Shown: positions 34,031 to 44,783, numbered from the stretch's first letter. The stretch: DNA of 64,000 nucleotides from Climacium dendroides (GCA_950106755.1 OX467082.1:28024001-28088000), one strand, 5' to 3'. Made by a program: numbers and translations. The notes: generated by a model not told the origin, from the letters alone.

Positions 34031-35289
34031 AACAATAGTGATTGTCAGGTGTCTAGGGATGTCTTGGTGAGCATTTGTAGTTGTATCTAATTAGGCTACA
34101 ACAAATTGTAACAATGTTAGTTTTAACTTCTTTCACGCACTTGTAGTAAGTGGAAGGAGGATTGTCAAATGGATTCAAGCACCGCACCACTTGATGTGTG
34201 GATAAAAACAGCTGTTCGCAACAGTGACATTGATGCACACAGTCCTGAAGATAGAGATAGGATATTATTATCCACAAAACCATCGCAAAAGGCACTTCGA
34301 TATTCTCGTATGAAAGCTTTTGGAAACCATTTCAGGGTGGATGACGACGCATCCAACCAATTTCAAACATACGACTGCGGGGTTGCATCTGTGTTCCAAA
34401 TTCCAGCTTCTGATCTTCGAGATGTGTCAGGTCACTATGTTGGAGTACTAAAAGATATTTTGAAATTAGACTATGGGTCTCTTAGCACCCCTGTGATACT
34501 AATGCAATGTGAATGGGTGAAGAAAACAGACAATCGACGAAATGCAACATACATTCGAGATGAGGCTGGTTTTCTTGTAGTGAACTTCCGCCACAAAATG
34601 CGTATGATGCTGGATCCTTTCATATTTTCAAGCCAGGCAACCCAAGTGTTCTTTGCTGATGATGTAAGGAAAGAAGGTTGGAAAGTAGTATTGCATAAAG
34701 AAGCTCGTGCTCGACGACAATTTGTAGACACATCAGATGTATTCGTGAGTACCAATATACAAGCTTCTGGTTTAGCTACTCCAGAGGATGTGCCTCCTCT
34801 ACCTATTGTTCCATCTTTGGTTGGAGCTATAGAGTTATCTGCAGAGGATAGTCTCTTAGCATGTGCAAGATATTGACACCATTTATTTCCAAGAAAATGG
34901 TGATTTTTAAGTTTGAAAGTTTCTTTGTATGTTGTATCCTTCATTTCAAATAGACTTAATGCACTATCGCATGCAATTGTTTGCCCTCTATTAAAGAAAA
35001 AAGCGAGTAGAAATGAAGTGAACCTTTATAAATTATAGATGAATAATATCACAGAGGCATACTTATTTGATCTTATGAAGTGTGCAGCTTGAATGGCTCT
35101 AAACCAGCTTCAAATACAAAAATCATAAGTTGCATCTCATAGTGAACTCATAGTAAACTTACAATGACAATTGTCTACCAAAGTAAGGATGCAACTACAA
35201 CTCATACGAAATAAGTACTAAAGCATTTTGACTAAGAACTCTAACTATCTTTGTTTTGTAATCAAACTATAGTCATTATGTTGTTGAAT

Positions 35290-35640
35290 TTTAGTCTAAT
35301 TGTAGCCAAAGTCTACTTCTTCTGTAGTGGAACCGTAGTTGTTTTTTAGTTGCATTGCAGTCTTCTTGTAGTTGCACTGTAGTCATTTTCTAGTTGTATT
35401 GCAATTGTTCTCTAGTTGCATTTCAGTCATTTCTTAGTTGCACTATAGTCGATTTTCAGTTATGTTCTAGTTGCATTGCAATTGATTTGTAGTTGCATTT
35501 GAATCGTTTTTTAGTTGCACTGTAGTCGGGTTCTAGTTGCAGTATAGTTGATTCCTAGTTGCATTAGAGTCATTTTTGAGTTGCAATGTTGCCGTTTTTA
35601 GTTGCAGCGTACTAATTAGTTTGTTTTCTGTAATTGGAGT
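35290..35640 (-). repeat. Right subterminal array of AGTTGCA motifs (CACTA-2)
   Basis: About fifteen copies of TAGTTGCA, TAGTTGTATTGCA or close variants. On the minus strand they read TGCAACTA, so left and right arrays are inverted with respect to each other. The right array is shorter and less regular than the left one. Confidence 0.85.
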
Positions 35641-38600
35641 GACTACATTTTTCCACGGTGGACTCCACTTCGTCGATAGTTGCCTACATGGACAACTGCG
35701 ATGAATATTGGATGTAGAATACCTCCTGTCTGTTCTTCTGTCACAGTATCGTAACCCTACTCTTCATTTTCCAACTACTTTGCGACTACAACTACATACA
35801 CGTCAAATTTGATGCAAATACAGAGGGCTACAGTCGCAGTACAGTTGTATAGGACACATAGTCGCATCACAGTTGGTTGCAACGGACACGTTTTTCTTCT
35901 AGTGACCGTATGTACCTGCCAAGAGGCAGAAGACCACGCCGACTCGGAATCGAGGAACGCCCCCGGGACATCCGCGTCCGTGTAGAGGGGAGACTCCAAT
36001 CGGACCGGATGTGGCATCCGGATCGGGAACCAGAGATCCATTCGACGAGTTGGTTGGAATCCTCTGTGGAATTCGGGCGGATTGGGAAGTTAAGAAGCGG
36101 ACGCTCGGGGAGATCGCGGAATTAATCGGAGCGGAACCGGACAGTTAGTTGCCGCAGAAGGTAGCTAAGAGTGTTATCAATCCGGATGAGCTTCGGAAGA
36201 TGAAGGAGGACAGCAAGCGGCAGCACGATGAGGTGGACACCCTCAAGGTTGAACTTTTCGCGTTGCTCGAGAACGCCACCGCGACAAAGGAGATGGCGGA
36301 GGAAATGAAGAAGTTGGCCGCAGAAGTGAAGGACGTGCTTGGAGGGCCCGGAGCCACGGTCACCAAGGCACGCCTGTTCGAAGAGGAGGTGCACAAGGAC
36401 AAGAAGATATCCGGAACGAGGGTGGTGCACATCCTCACCGATTTTGAGGAGCAGATGGAGAAGCTCCTATCCAAGGCACGGGAGTCAGCGGATCGGATCG
36501 TGGAGAGCAGCCAGAAGTTGACAGAAGTTCCGGTCCGGCTCTCTGAAATTTCTGTTCTGGACTTGTTTCCGGAAGACGTAGCTCATGAACCGAGAAAGGA
36601 CAAGACGCCCCAGTCAAGTAGGGCAAAGAAGGAGACGCCCTCGACCGGACATCAGTCGATAGATTTAGACTCCCCGGAAACTGAGGAAGATCACCCGGCT
36701 CTACCTACGGATGGGGAACGGAACCGGAATCTAAATGAGGTCTTCGAGCAGTTGGAGAGACCTGATGAGAGCCCTACCATTGGATCCCGAGTGTATGAGA
36801 CGAAACAGAAAGGATTGTAAAAATAGGACTTATAGATAGGAACCGGAATGGAATCCGGTTAGGATAAGATAGGACCGGATTGTCAGCGCCTTCAGAGGCG
36901 GAAATCATGTATTCACTTTTTGCTTTTTGCTTTTTGTATATAAAACAGTCTCTGAGCTGGAGACGGGGAGGAGTTGTTTTGGCATTTCCTTGTGTACTTT
37001 CCTTTAAACTAACTTTTGTGTAATTTTCCCGAGTGTTGGCATAGAGTCACGGAAGGAGTGGTGGGCCTACCACTTTCAAAAGCAAGCGGTGAACCCTCTG
37101 ATGGTAAAACAGAGGTAAAACTAAACCGGGTACGGAAGGGTGGACCGGATCGGATCCGCCCAGGAGGGTACATAGGACCGGAAGTTGCAGGGTCTAGAAT
37201 TCAGAAGTCAGTCCAGAGACCGGGGAACTAGTGAAACCGGAAGTGGGATACAGTCCGATCGTAGTCTTCCGGTTGGTGTTTGACATTCCGGTCGTCAGAG
37301 GTAGAACCGGAAAAGTAGAAGTAAAGGGTTTAATTGGGTTTATCTCCTTATTAGAGTTAGCTACTTCACAGGATCTCGTGGGTTCGATCTTTAGGGTCAT
37401 TTTGTTATGCTCTAGGGTGATTTTTGTGAGTATAATAGGGAAATTGCTTACTCTGTGTTGCGACAACCGTCGCCACTCAGGCCGAGGCCGGACCCTCCCG
37501 GACCCGGATGATAGAGACAATGGAGAGGGACCGGACCACCATGCGATTGGGAGGGTCGCCCCTAGAAGACATCCAAGAGATGGCTCAGTATCTGGTATGG
37601 CGGGCAGACGATCTCACCCAGATCTGTGAGAACTATGATGGAGCCCTCAAACGAGTGTGCCGGAAGATGGCGCTAACCGACCAGAACGCCATTTTCCGGA
37701 GGACGGATGCATTGGTGGCAGCGGAGCAGCAGAACGACCTCCTCATAGCAGAACGGAAGAATTTGGTGACGGAGCTGGGGACGTTGCGCGTAGAAAACCA
37801 GACGTTGCGAGACCAAGTCCGGAACTCAGAATCCCGCTGTGTGGATTTAGAGAGCACCCTCCGCATAGCTCAGGAGACGGCCCGGCTCACAGAAGAAGAC
37901 CATCGCCGGTAGATAGCGGCATTGTGCCAAATTGTAATTCAGCTCCTGAGCTCTCTAGATGTGCCGGTAGATTATATCAACAAGGCCCGGCTGTTTGAAA
38001 CTAACCTCGATGCAGCCGCCAGCTCAAGCCGGGTTCCTATCGTCAAATGCTTACTAGAGTAGGCAAGACAAATGGATACATCCCGAGCTGCGATGAGGGA
38101 AATGATGGAGTACTTTATTTCCACGGAGTCGGATCCGGCACCTCAATCTCCCCCGTCAACGCAGACTTTGGTGGTTTCAGAAAGCAGCGATCTAGAACCT
38201 ATGGTTACAGAGGTCTTACTGGTGGTACCGGTGAATCCAGAACTTTCACCACCAACCGGAAGACCAGAAAGAGTGGACTGGGGAGCAGTGGTACCTCCGG
38301 GAAGTGAAGACCTGTTGCCGGTGACTCCGACCATTGACCTGACAAGTGCTTCTCCAGAAATTCACGCCGGACGGACGGTGCAGTCTTCTCCACGTCATAA
38401 GAAGACTCAGAAGGATGCTCGAGGGAGTCCGGACATTCAGGTAGTCGGGACCCGGAGTGTAGACAAGGACACCAGTATTGTGGAAGTCCCAAGATGGGGC
38501 CAAAGGGGTCCGAATCTGTTTTCTCCGGAGAGTAGCCGGAAAGAGGTAAAGCTGGATCTTCTGAAGGACTATGTTCCTTCCAAAGATCCGGATTCCAAAG

Positions 38601-39358
38601 ATCCGGATTCCAAAGAATAGTATGCAGTAGTGTAGTATAGCGGCAATACCGGAGTCCGGCAGTCAAAGCCAGAAAAATAGGATTTGGAATTTTCCGGAAA
38701 TCTAGCGGAGCAATAGGAATGTTTTGTAGGATTTTTAGGATTACGTTAGTCTTAGTATAAGTAGGACTTTTAATGGCCTTTCTAGTCATTTACAACCATC
38801 TCATAGTTTCAGCATTGTATTTTTTTTTGAGCTTAATTGTAAAGTGTTTGGAGTACCCAATCTCTTATCTTTATTGTGTATGGTATATGTTTGTGAGAGG
38901 TGTGGGTCCGTTCTTGCGTTTCCGGAACTGAGAACTTATCTTGTGTGGCAAGAGTCGATTTTGTGAGAGTATCCGGATGTATTAACTTGAGGGGGAGATT
39001 AACCGGATGGTTCCGGCAGTAAGGTTAGTGTAGTACTGCTCGAATGCCGGTATAGCCTACGTGTAGGATACAGCCTTAGGTGAAAGGGGTATTTGAGAGG
39101 CTGCTAGCAACTTCGGTGTACGGGAGTATTGCCGGACGTGCCCGAATTCCGGATTGCCGGAATTCCTCGTAGAACAGAGTCAAGCCCCGGCGCAAGCCCA
39201 AAAAAGTACAGGAAAAACCACCCGGTCGACAGGAGGCTCAGTGTTCGGTTAAATGTTAGAATGTCGTTGTAGTTCTTGACCGTCCCTGTGTGACCTAATC
39301 CGAATCTTTCCGGATTTGTGAGGCGACGGAACAGGAGGACACTTTCTAGGTTAGTGTT

Positions 39359-39381
39359 AGTGAGAGAGAGAGAGAGAGTGA
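39359..39381 (+). repeat. GA microsatellite in alpha LTR
   Basis: GTGAGAGAGAGAGAGAGAG. A shorter GA run is at the matching place in alpha-d (about 60246-60262) and a CT run in alpha-c (about 52790-52800), so it is an ancestral part of the alpha LTR 3' region. Confidence 0.7.
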
Positions 39382-39708
39382 AAGAGAGCGTGTTTCCGGA
39401 CACGGTAAGCATCCGGATGGTGGATCTAGCCACTCGTCATCCAAACCCAGGGATCCCGGAAGGGACACTGAACGGTTTCCAGATTCTTCCGGAACCCATC
39501 CAATACTAGAATTCGGACCGGACCCAAAGTCTGGAAAAGTCTGACGGAGAGAAAAGTGAATGCTTAGATTGGGATAGCCTATAAAACTGTAATCTACAAG
39601 TCCTCGTGGGAACGATTCCGGAGCGGTTTACTCTAAGAAGGCCTTTGGTGTGAATTAAGGGCTAATTGGAGGAATACTGGTCCGACTAATCGCTACATAG
39701 TACGATTT

Positions 39709-39726
39709 TGGCGCCGCTGCCGGGGA
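39709..39726 (+). promoter_or_regulatory. Primer-binding site, tRNA-Asp type
   Basis: TGGCGCCGCTGCCGGGGA matches the complement of the plant tRNA-Asp 3' end (TGGCGCCGTTGCCGGGGA, known from Athila-type elements) at 17 of 18 positions. It lies 11 bp after the end of the alpha-b LTR. This is where minus-strand DNA synthesis would start and is the strongest evidence that the alpha unit is an LTR. Confidence 0.85.
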
Positions 39727-39833
39727 CTTGTTAAGTACAGAATTGTAGGTGACTTCCGGTTTAAGTTATTCACCTACCGGAGCAGAAGGAAAAATTCCAG
39801 ACTGAATAGGGAAGCGGTAAATTCTTTCTCTGT

Positions 39834-41880
39834 ATGAGGCGAGGATCTAGTGAGAGTGAAAGGATTAGAGTCACGACCCGGAGTGTGGCAGCCTGGGAAA
39901 GACGGAATCCGAGTACGTCAAGACGCTCCCCTAGTATAGAGCAACTAGAAGATAGCATTGTTATACCTAGTCCACCAGAGGACGTATCAGTTCCGGATCT
40001 AACATTTGGAACTACGCCTAGTTCAGAAGATATTACGGATAGTACAAACAATCCAAGTTCCTTCGGACCACCGTCGGAAGACTTGAAAGCTCAGCCGAAC
40101 GAAATGGCTAGACAAGTTACTTGACTAAAATACTCTACTTTCTATGGTGACGGTAGTCAGGACGTAGATGATTGGTTGGTAGAATTTAATTCTACTGCCT
40201 GAGCCAATCAGGAAGACAATGGAACGAGACTCCGGATTCTTTCTGGGTTGCTTAAGGCAAAGGCCTTAAAATGGTATAACGATTTACCACATAATGTCCG
40301 GACGAACTGGGAACAGTTGACGGATGAATTTGTATTAACTTTTAGAGAAGCCGAAGGAGAGGCCAGAGCCTTGGGACGGCTCAGTAAGATAGCTATGAAG
40401 ACCGGAGAATTTGTTCGTAAGTATGGACAATGAGTGAAGAGTTTGATTGCCAAACTAACCCCTGGAGTAGCTCAGAGTGTACAGATTGAATGGTATGTGG
40501 TAGGGTTTCCGGAAAGGATGGGCTTCCAAATACGACAGTCTAGACCGGCCACTCTTCAAGAAGCGATGGAGGCAGCCCAACACTATGAGAACTCCAAGCA
40601 GTCCTTACGCAAATCATTGAGGAGGGAAAAGAAGGACAAGACTGGATGAGACAAGAAGGGAAAGAAGAGCCGGAGGTCAAGCTCGTCCGAGACCGACAGT
40701 TTCGGATCGAAGGAAGACCCTTCCGAGTCGGAAGACAACGACTCGGACCAGCCTACAAACAGAAAGAGGACCTCGAAAGGCTATAGACGTGTATCAAACC
40801 GAGCTATTGTAAAGGTTAAAGAAGAACCGGAAGTGGAGTCAAAACGAGCGATTAGAGAAATCCAAGAGAGTTTGGCTACCATCAAAGTACAATTGGCAGA
40901 AAGTGGCAAGCAACGACGGATCCTTCCGGCAGCAAGAGCGAACGTTTGGTGTACTCGATGTGGGCAAGCCAGACACTACCCCAATGAGTGTTTCCAACTA
41001 CCACCCCGGAAGGTACAATTCGTGGATGAGGAGGGAGCAGTTTATTACACTCTTCCGGAACCTGAGGAGGAAGAGGCAGAGGAAGTACCAGTATATCAAG
41101 TTGCCCCATCGTACGGACGGGGTCGAGCCTCACAACCAGTCTATCGAGCTCCATACCACTCGAATCCGGAGTACGCGGACCCGGCAAGACGTTACACCAT
41201 TATGCTACGACCGGTAACGTCTTATGGGGGACCACCGGTTCCAATGGAGAAGCAGTACGGGGCTTGTTTTAATTGTAGGGATCCGTCCCACTATCTTAAT
41301 CAGTGCCCCTACCCCAGATCCGGGCAAGGCAGACCTCTACCCTTACCTTGCCAAAACTGCCGGGAATACGGACATCATACTGAGGAGTGTCCGGAACCAG
41401 CACGGCCACGGGTTACATTCAAACAAGTGGAAGTGCCACCTCGTGAGAAGACAGCTCTAAATTACGGCAACACCGAGGGCATCAAAAATCCGGATCGTTG
41501 ACGGTGTCCGGTGGAGCTGACGGAAGAACGGGCGGTTCAAGTCGCCCAAGTAAGCACCCGTAGTTCCACCCGTAAGCGTGTAGAAGAAAGAAGGAAGACC
41601 CGACTTCATCGCTAGACGACAAGGGCAAGCCGAACTCCAGATCCTTCGGATCATTCCGGAGATTCTCAAAGTGAAGGAGGTGTAGCTGACGATGAGGAAG
41701 GGGTAGTAGTCGCTCCCCCATTTCCGGATGTGAGTCAAGAAGTTAGAGAGGAGATTACTCGGACACAAAAACCGGATGACCCTGTCCGGGAGGTACTTGT
41801 GTCGAAGACTATATTCAAACCAGATTCTCGAATCCGGGTAGATGAGTATGATAACCATTGGTGTATGTTCTATAGAGATT
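39834..41880 (+). pseudogene. gag: Retrotransposon gag with three CCHC zinc knuckles
   Basis: Gag forms the virus-like particle and binds the element's RNA. ATG 39834 opens a Ser/Arg/Pro-rich leader. The Retrotrans_gag-like domain (about 40130-40640) has YSTFYGDGSQDVDDWL, KALKWYNDLPHNVRTNWEQL and FVLTFREAEGEAR. A basic/acidic linker precedes three knuckles: CTRCGQARHYPNEC (about 40956), CFNCRDPSHYLNQC (about 41267) and CQNCREYGHHTEEC (about 41350). Then comes a Pro/Asp-rich tail. In-frame stops at about 40122, 40199, 40431, 40647 and 41500 are all TGA, several readable as CGA to TGA. No protease, reverse transcriptase, RNase H or integrase follows, so the element is non-autonomous as it stands. 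Confidence 0.87.
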
Positions 41881-41894
41881 GCAGGAATAGGTAA

Positions 41895-42717
41895 GGAGGG
41901 AGTGTACCTGGATACTAAGATTGTTCGGATTCTTGAAGAGAGACTGCGAGCAAGGGTGTTTTCCGGACCTAAGTGTGACCGGTTCGTGTTTCTAGTTGAG
42001 TTTTAATAGTCCCGGATGAGTGCGGAGTGTAACTGTTGACTGTTTCAGAACAACTTCCGTTTTCTGGTCGATAGGTTTAGACTTAACCGGAATCCCGAAG
42101 GGGAGGTAACAACTCCCTAATTCAACCATCCCGGTTTTTGCTAGGAATCGAGATTAACTAATAGGCCGTCGTTGTAGTCCAAGTTAGTATTCTAGCCAAT
42201 TATACCTTGCGTGACCTGTTGATCCCGATAGCTATCCGGTTCAACTGTGAAGGAGAGTTCGGCTGGAATTAGGCTTTGTTGTGTTGTGTTTTCCTTCTTC
42301 TTTTTACAGTGGATCTCTTGTCACTCTAAAACTTAGAGGGTAGGTTTTAAACTTCCTGCCTCAAGCCCAATACGCGGATCCCTCTTGATTCAGAGGTTAA
42401 ACTCGATTCCGGTTATCAAGAACGGGAAAGTCAGACTAGCTACCCTCTTTTCAGTTCCGGTTTGATTGTAAATAGATTGTAAATAATGTGTGAATAGGAG
42501 AAGTTAAAGGGTGAGTATGGTAATAGAATAGAATAGTTAGAATTGGGGCTTAACCGGATTAGAGTAGATGTTCTTGGGTTTGTTGTGGCAAGGCAAATCC
42601 CTCTCTTCCGGACAAACAAGGATTCCTCCAACTAAATCTCTATGGGAACAATAAACGGGTCACTTTAGGATCATTTCCGATCCTAAAGAAGCAACCTGAC
42701 TTTCCTGTGCTACGATA
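41895..42717 (+). mobile_element. Gamma LTR 3' fragment
   Basis: This stretch matches, in plus orientation, the 3' part of gamma-2 (reverse complement of about 44784-45720): GTGTACCTGGATACTAAG, CCTTGCGTGACCTG, AGAGGTTAAACTCGA, TGGGAACAATA...GGGTCACTTTA, and the end CCTGTGCTACGATA (gamma-2 ends CCTGTGCTACGACA). No gamma start is present upstream, so it is 5' truncated. It sits between the gag region and an alpha LTR lacking its first 300 bp or so. Confidence 0.7.
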
Positions 42718-44783
42718 TCTAGACCAGTATAAGAAAAGGACTATAGCTGGTAGAAGGCACAGTTGCTTTCTTGCATCTTTGTTTTCCTTCCTTCCCAACT
42801 TTTAGAACTTCCGATAGATTGAAGGATTGTGTGAGTTGTGATCGTGCAGGTGTATTTTGGAGTGACCTTTTGTGAGCAAGAGAGTTAGAGAAAGGTTGTA
42901 CGAGGCTTCTTGCGTGTGCGTGATGACTTCTAGGGCGATGCGACGCAGACTGAGGGAGGAGCCGGAGAAAGCAGATGAGCCAACTCTAATGCCGCAACCA
43001 CGGATGAAGTCAATTCCGGTGCTGTGGGTGGTGCCGGAAATCCCAAACGATGAAGTCCAAAAGGAGCGTCTCCGGAGGAACCTCACCAATATGGGGTGCG
43101 CAAGATTGATGGATGTCCCTTGGGGCATTCGGGAGGAGAGTCTGGTAGTGGACCTATTGTGACCAGAAAGTGGTATCTTGGATACCACCCTCCGGGCGAG
43201 ACCTGGGCAGTGGACGGTGGACGAGTGGAGAGCCATTTATAGGTTCCGGGTGGCGCCGGACAAGATGATGGAGAAGAACCCAGAATACATGGAGGGTGAG
43301 TTCCGGACGGCGGTGAATCCAAAAGAGGGTTTCCAGGTCTCAGACCTGGTAAATCCAGAATCCCGGGATGTGGTAGGGTTACTTAATCCTATCCTCCACC
43401 CGATTAAGCCGAGGCGAGTGGTAGCCAAGGTAGCCTCCACCATCCTGGGAAGCCTCTAGGGAAAGATGATGGTGGACTGGGCATTCATTATCTCTGAGCT
43501 GGTAGGGGATTTCGTGCATTCTCTCTGGCAGGGGAAGAAAGGTGGGAGCCTTCTTCCAGCTTATGTCTCCCACTTATACTTCCACCATTCCTTACTCAAA
43601 GAAAATGAGGAGGAAGCCTATCTAGAGTTGGTTCAGCTCTAGCAGTACGGGGGAGAGGAACCCTCTCACCAGGACAGTCCGGATGACGAGGAGACGGAAG
43701 AAGAAGAGCAGTCCACTCCTCTGAAGAAACGGACCCGGCGAAATGCGACTCCACAGGTGATACAGAAGGGGAGTCCTTCTGCTCCAGAGCAGACTGAGGA
43801 AAACGCTCCGGACCGGACAAAAGCCGGTTCCTCTTGGACCAATCCTTTGGAAGAAGAGGAGGAAGAAAGGACCGAGATCCAACTAGGGGGAACGCCCTAC
43901 GAGGATATTACGGAGATGGCTCAGCACATCGTGTAGTGGGTTGACTACATCATGAAGATTCTCCACAACTATGAGGAAACCTTCAAACGGATGTGACAGA
44001 AGATGGCACTGACCGATCGGAACGCCATCTTCCAGAGGACGGACGCTCTGGTGACGGTAGAGAAGCAGAACGATCTTCTGATCTAAGACCAAAAGAAGAT
44101 GGTGACGGAGCTGGGCGCTCTCTGAGTAGAGAACTGGAATTTGCTAGAATGGGCCGAAGGGTTGGAGTCCAATTGTGCCCGGTTGGAGAACGAGTTGCGA
44201 ACGGCCCAAGAGAAGGCCAAAGTTGTGGAGGAAGAGCACCGCCGGCAAATGGAGGCACTAAGCCAAAGTGTTACCCAGCTCCGGAAATCCTTGGAGATCC
44301 CAGCGGACTACATCAACAAGGCTCGGTTGTTTGAAGCCAAAATCAATGTAGCCGCAAGCTCAAGCCGGGTACCGATTGTCAAGTGTTTGCTGGAGCAGGC
44401 AAAGAGGATGGACGCTTCGCGAGTAGAGATGCGAGACTTGGTGGCATGTTTGGCATCCGTAGAGCCAAATCTGGTAGACCGTTCTCCTTCCTTTCCCACC
44501 CATATATTGCAGGTTCTGGAGGAAACAGCTGTTGCAAAGGTTTTGCCGGTGGTGCCTCCTGTCCCAGAACTATTACATTCACCCGACAAAACAGGAGTGG
44601 AATGGGGTACCATTGTACCCAAGGGAAATGAGGATCTCCTTCAAAAGAACCCGGTCATAGACCTTATGGATACTTCTCTAGAGACAGGGTTACATGAACG
44701 GACGGACGGACGTCCAACGTTCGCGTCCATTGGTTCCCAAATGTTTGCCGACATAGGACGATCAAACTTTCCCCGTCCAGTGG

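Larger units (their letters stand above)
30538..34876 (+). pseudogene. CACTA-2 TNP2-type transposase gene (3 exons, one frameshift, one nonsense codon)
   Basis: The start ATG 30538 (MDREDDYIQVTDERR) opens a transposase-associated domain (CLCCKCQGRRKWIVPTVREH). Exon 1 (30538-32345) has CEKGCVLF...CPKC, then AADGVNPFKQSRSSWSTWPV and YNLPPWLSTK, where a run of T at 31792-31798 shifts the frame, and HQGYAGCPWCGSD, ending LPYWK at GTGAG. Exon 2 (32852-33751) has YTLDVMHCEMN, DYHVLMQQ and MTHLPYHLVQELDLC; a TAG at 33611-33613 stands where CACTA-1 has Trp (DHRVWD). Exon 3 (34148-34876) carries the DUF4216-like end (CGVASVFQIP, QCEWVKKT, FFADDVRKEGWKVV). It differs from CACTA-1 by lacking the intron after DYHVLMQQ. 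Both introns contain repeats related to the terminal motif. Only two lesions break an otherwise full-length gene. Confidence 0.9.
17813..35904. mobile_element. CACTA-2, 18.1-kb En/Spm transposon with two transposition genes and captured host exons
   Basis: Left end CACTAGAAGAAAAAGC; right end reverse complemented CACTAGAAGAAAAACGTG: a 14-bp perfect inverted repeat starting CACTA, with ACC duplicated on both sides. The beta-family frame joins across it (compare beta-2 at about 63530-63550). Layout: left TGCAACT array (about 18110-19460); TNPA-like gene (minus, 19749-22475); repeat-rich spacer (22480-25500); LRR gene fragment (plus, 25537-26996); metallophosphoesterase fragment (minus, 27210-28743); spacer with no recognised gene (28750-30480); TNP2 gene (plus, 30538-34876); right array of the inverted motif (about 35290-35640). 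Confidence 0.95.
17052..36820 (+). pseudogene. Beta-1 LTR-encoded protein, interrupted by CACTA-2
   Basis: ATG 17052 (MPWLNQKRGSNT; MPRLNRKRPSSS in beta-2). N-terminal module: MGCQGLALKPWGFKDE, VQWTEALWRDVYGF, GKFGSVVNPKDGYAV, LHPEKPTKVT, ANTIFGALSRTRKVD, then CPYVYHLYQQQELLTEVE and a poly-Glu stretch where CACTA-2 entered at 17812. From 35908: NPFDELVGILCGIRADW-like sequence, a coiled coil and VTKARLFEEEVHKDKK, ending at TAA/TGA-terminated KQKGL (36820). Lesions: TAG at about 17264, TAG at about 17569, TAG at about 17713, and TAG at about 36147. An intact protein would be about 600 residues. It shares module order with alpha, gamma and delta but only scattered identity. Confidence 0.75.
16480..37465 (+). 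mobile_element. Beta-1 unit: ORF-bearing solo LTR (about 2.9 kb) interrupted by CACTA-2
   Basis: Starts TGTGACAACTCATATTTTT, ends TGTTGCGACA; the ends form an imperfect inverted repeat (TGTGACAAC against TGTCGCAAC). Without CACTA-2 and its target copy it measures about 2,891 bp. The first 600 bp and the last 640 bp are not copies of each other, so there is no internal LTR pair: it is either a solo LTR or a self-contained element. A TATA box lies at 16762-16770. A second copy starts at 62186. Non-coding 3' part 36821-37465 contains a second TATA-like run (TTGTATATAAAAC near 36936). Confidence 0.85.
15513..38620 (+). pseudogene. Alpha-b LTR-encoded protein, about 705 codons, interrupted by beta-1
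   Basis: The start ATG 15513 (MASRASRRKLKDLPED) is conserved in alpha-c (MSSRASRRKL) and alpha-d (MTSRAMRRRL). Segment 1 (15513-16479): N-terminal module with MGCDGLLEVPWGIREE, WRAVYKFR, GEFRAPANPKEG, LHPTKPRRVV and VASTILGSL; then acidic EETEEEE-type and K/R-rich stretches. Segment 2 (from 37471): PLEDIQEMAQYLVW, a long coiled coil, DYINKARLFE, SRVPIVKCLLE, a P/S/T-rich region and a C-terminal duplication of KDPDS. Lesions: loss of one base near 15960, TAG at about 37912 and TAG at about 38060, plus the beta-1 insertion. The role is unknown. A gag-like or accessory function packaged from the 5' end of genomic RNA is inference. Confidence 0.8.
15020..39697 (+). mobile_element. Alpha-b LTR (about 3.7 kb without inserts), 5' LTR of a gag-bearing retrotransposon
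   Basis: It starts TGTGGAAATGCGATCCCACA, the same start as alpha-c at 59945 (minus), and ends CTAATCGCTACA at 39697. A tRNA-Asp primer-binding site follows 11 bases later, which identifies the unit as a 5' LTR. Subtracting beta-1 with its duplicated target (20,991 bp) leaves about 3,687 bp, close to alpha-c (about 3,720 bp after subtracting its inserts). Layout: start, TATA at about +290, ATG at about +490, frame of about 705 codons, then about 1.1 kb of 3' untranslated LTR including a GA repeat at 39359-39381. The left flank AGCCG (15015-15019) has no matching partner after the candidate 3' LTR at 60559. Confidence 0.85.

Noticed and set aside
36930..36950. Second promoter in beta-1 (TTGTATATAAAAC)
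   Set aside because: A good TATA-like match, but it lies downstream of the frame with no following gene; kept only as a remark because AT-rich matches are common.
39701..39730. Possible tRNA-Asp gene
   Set aside because: Only the complement of the tRNA 3' end is present; no cloverleaf. It is a primer-binding site.
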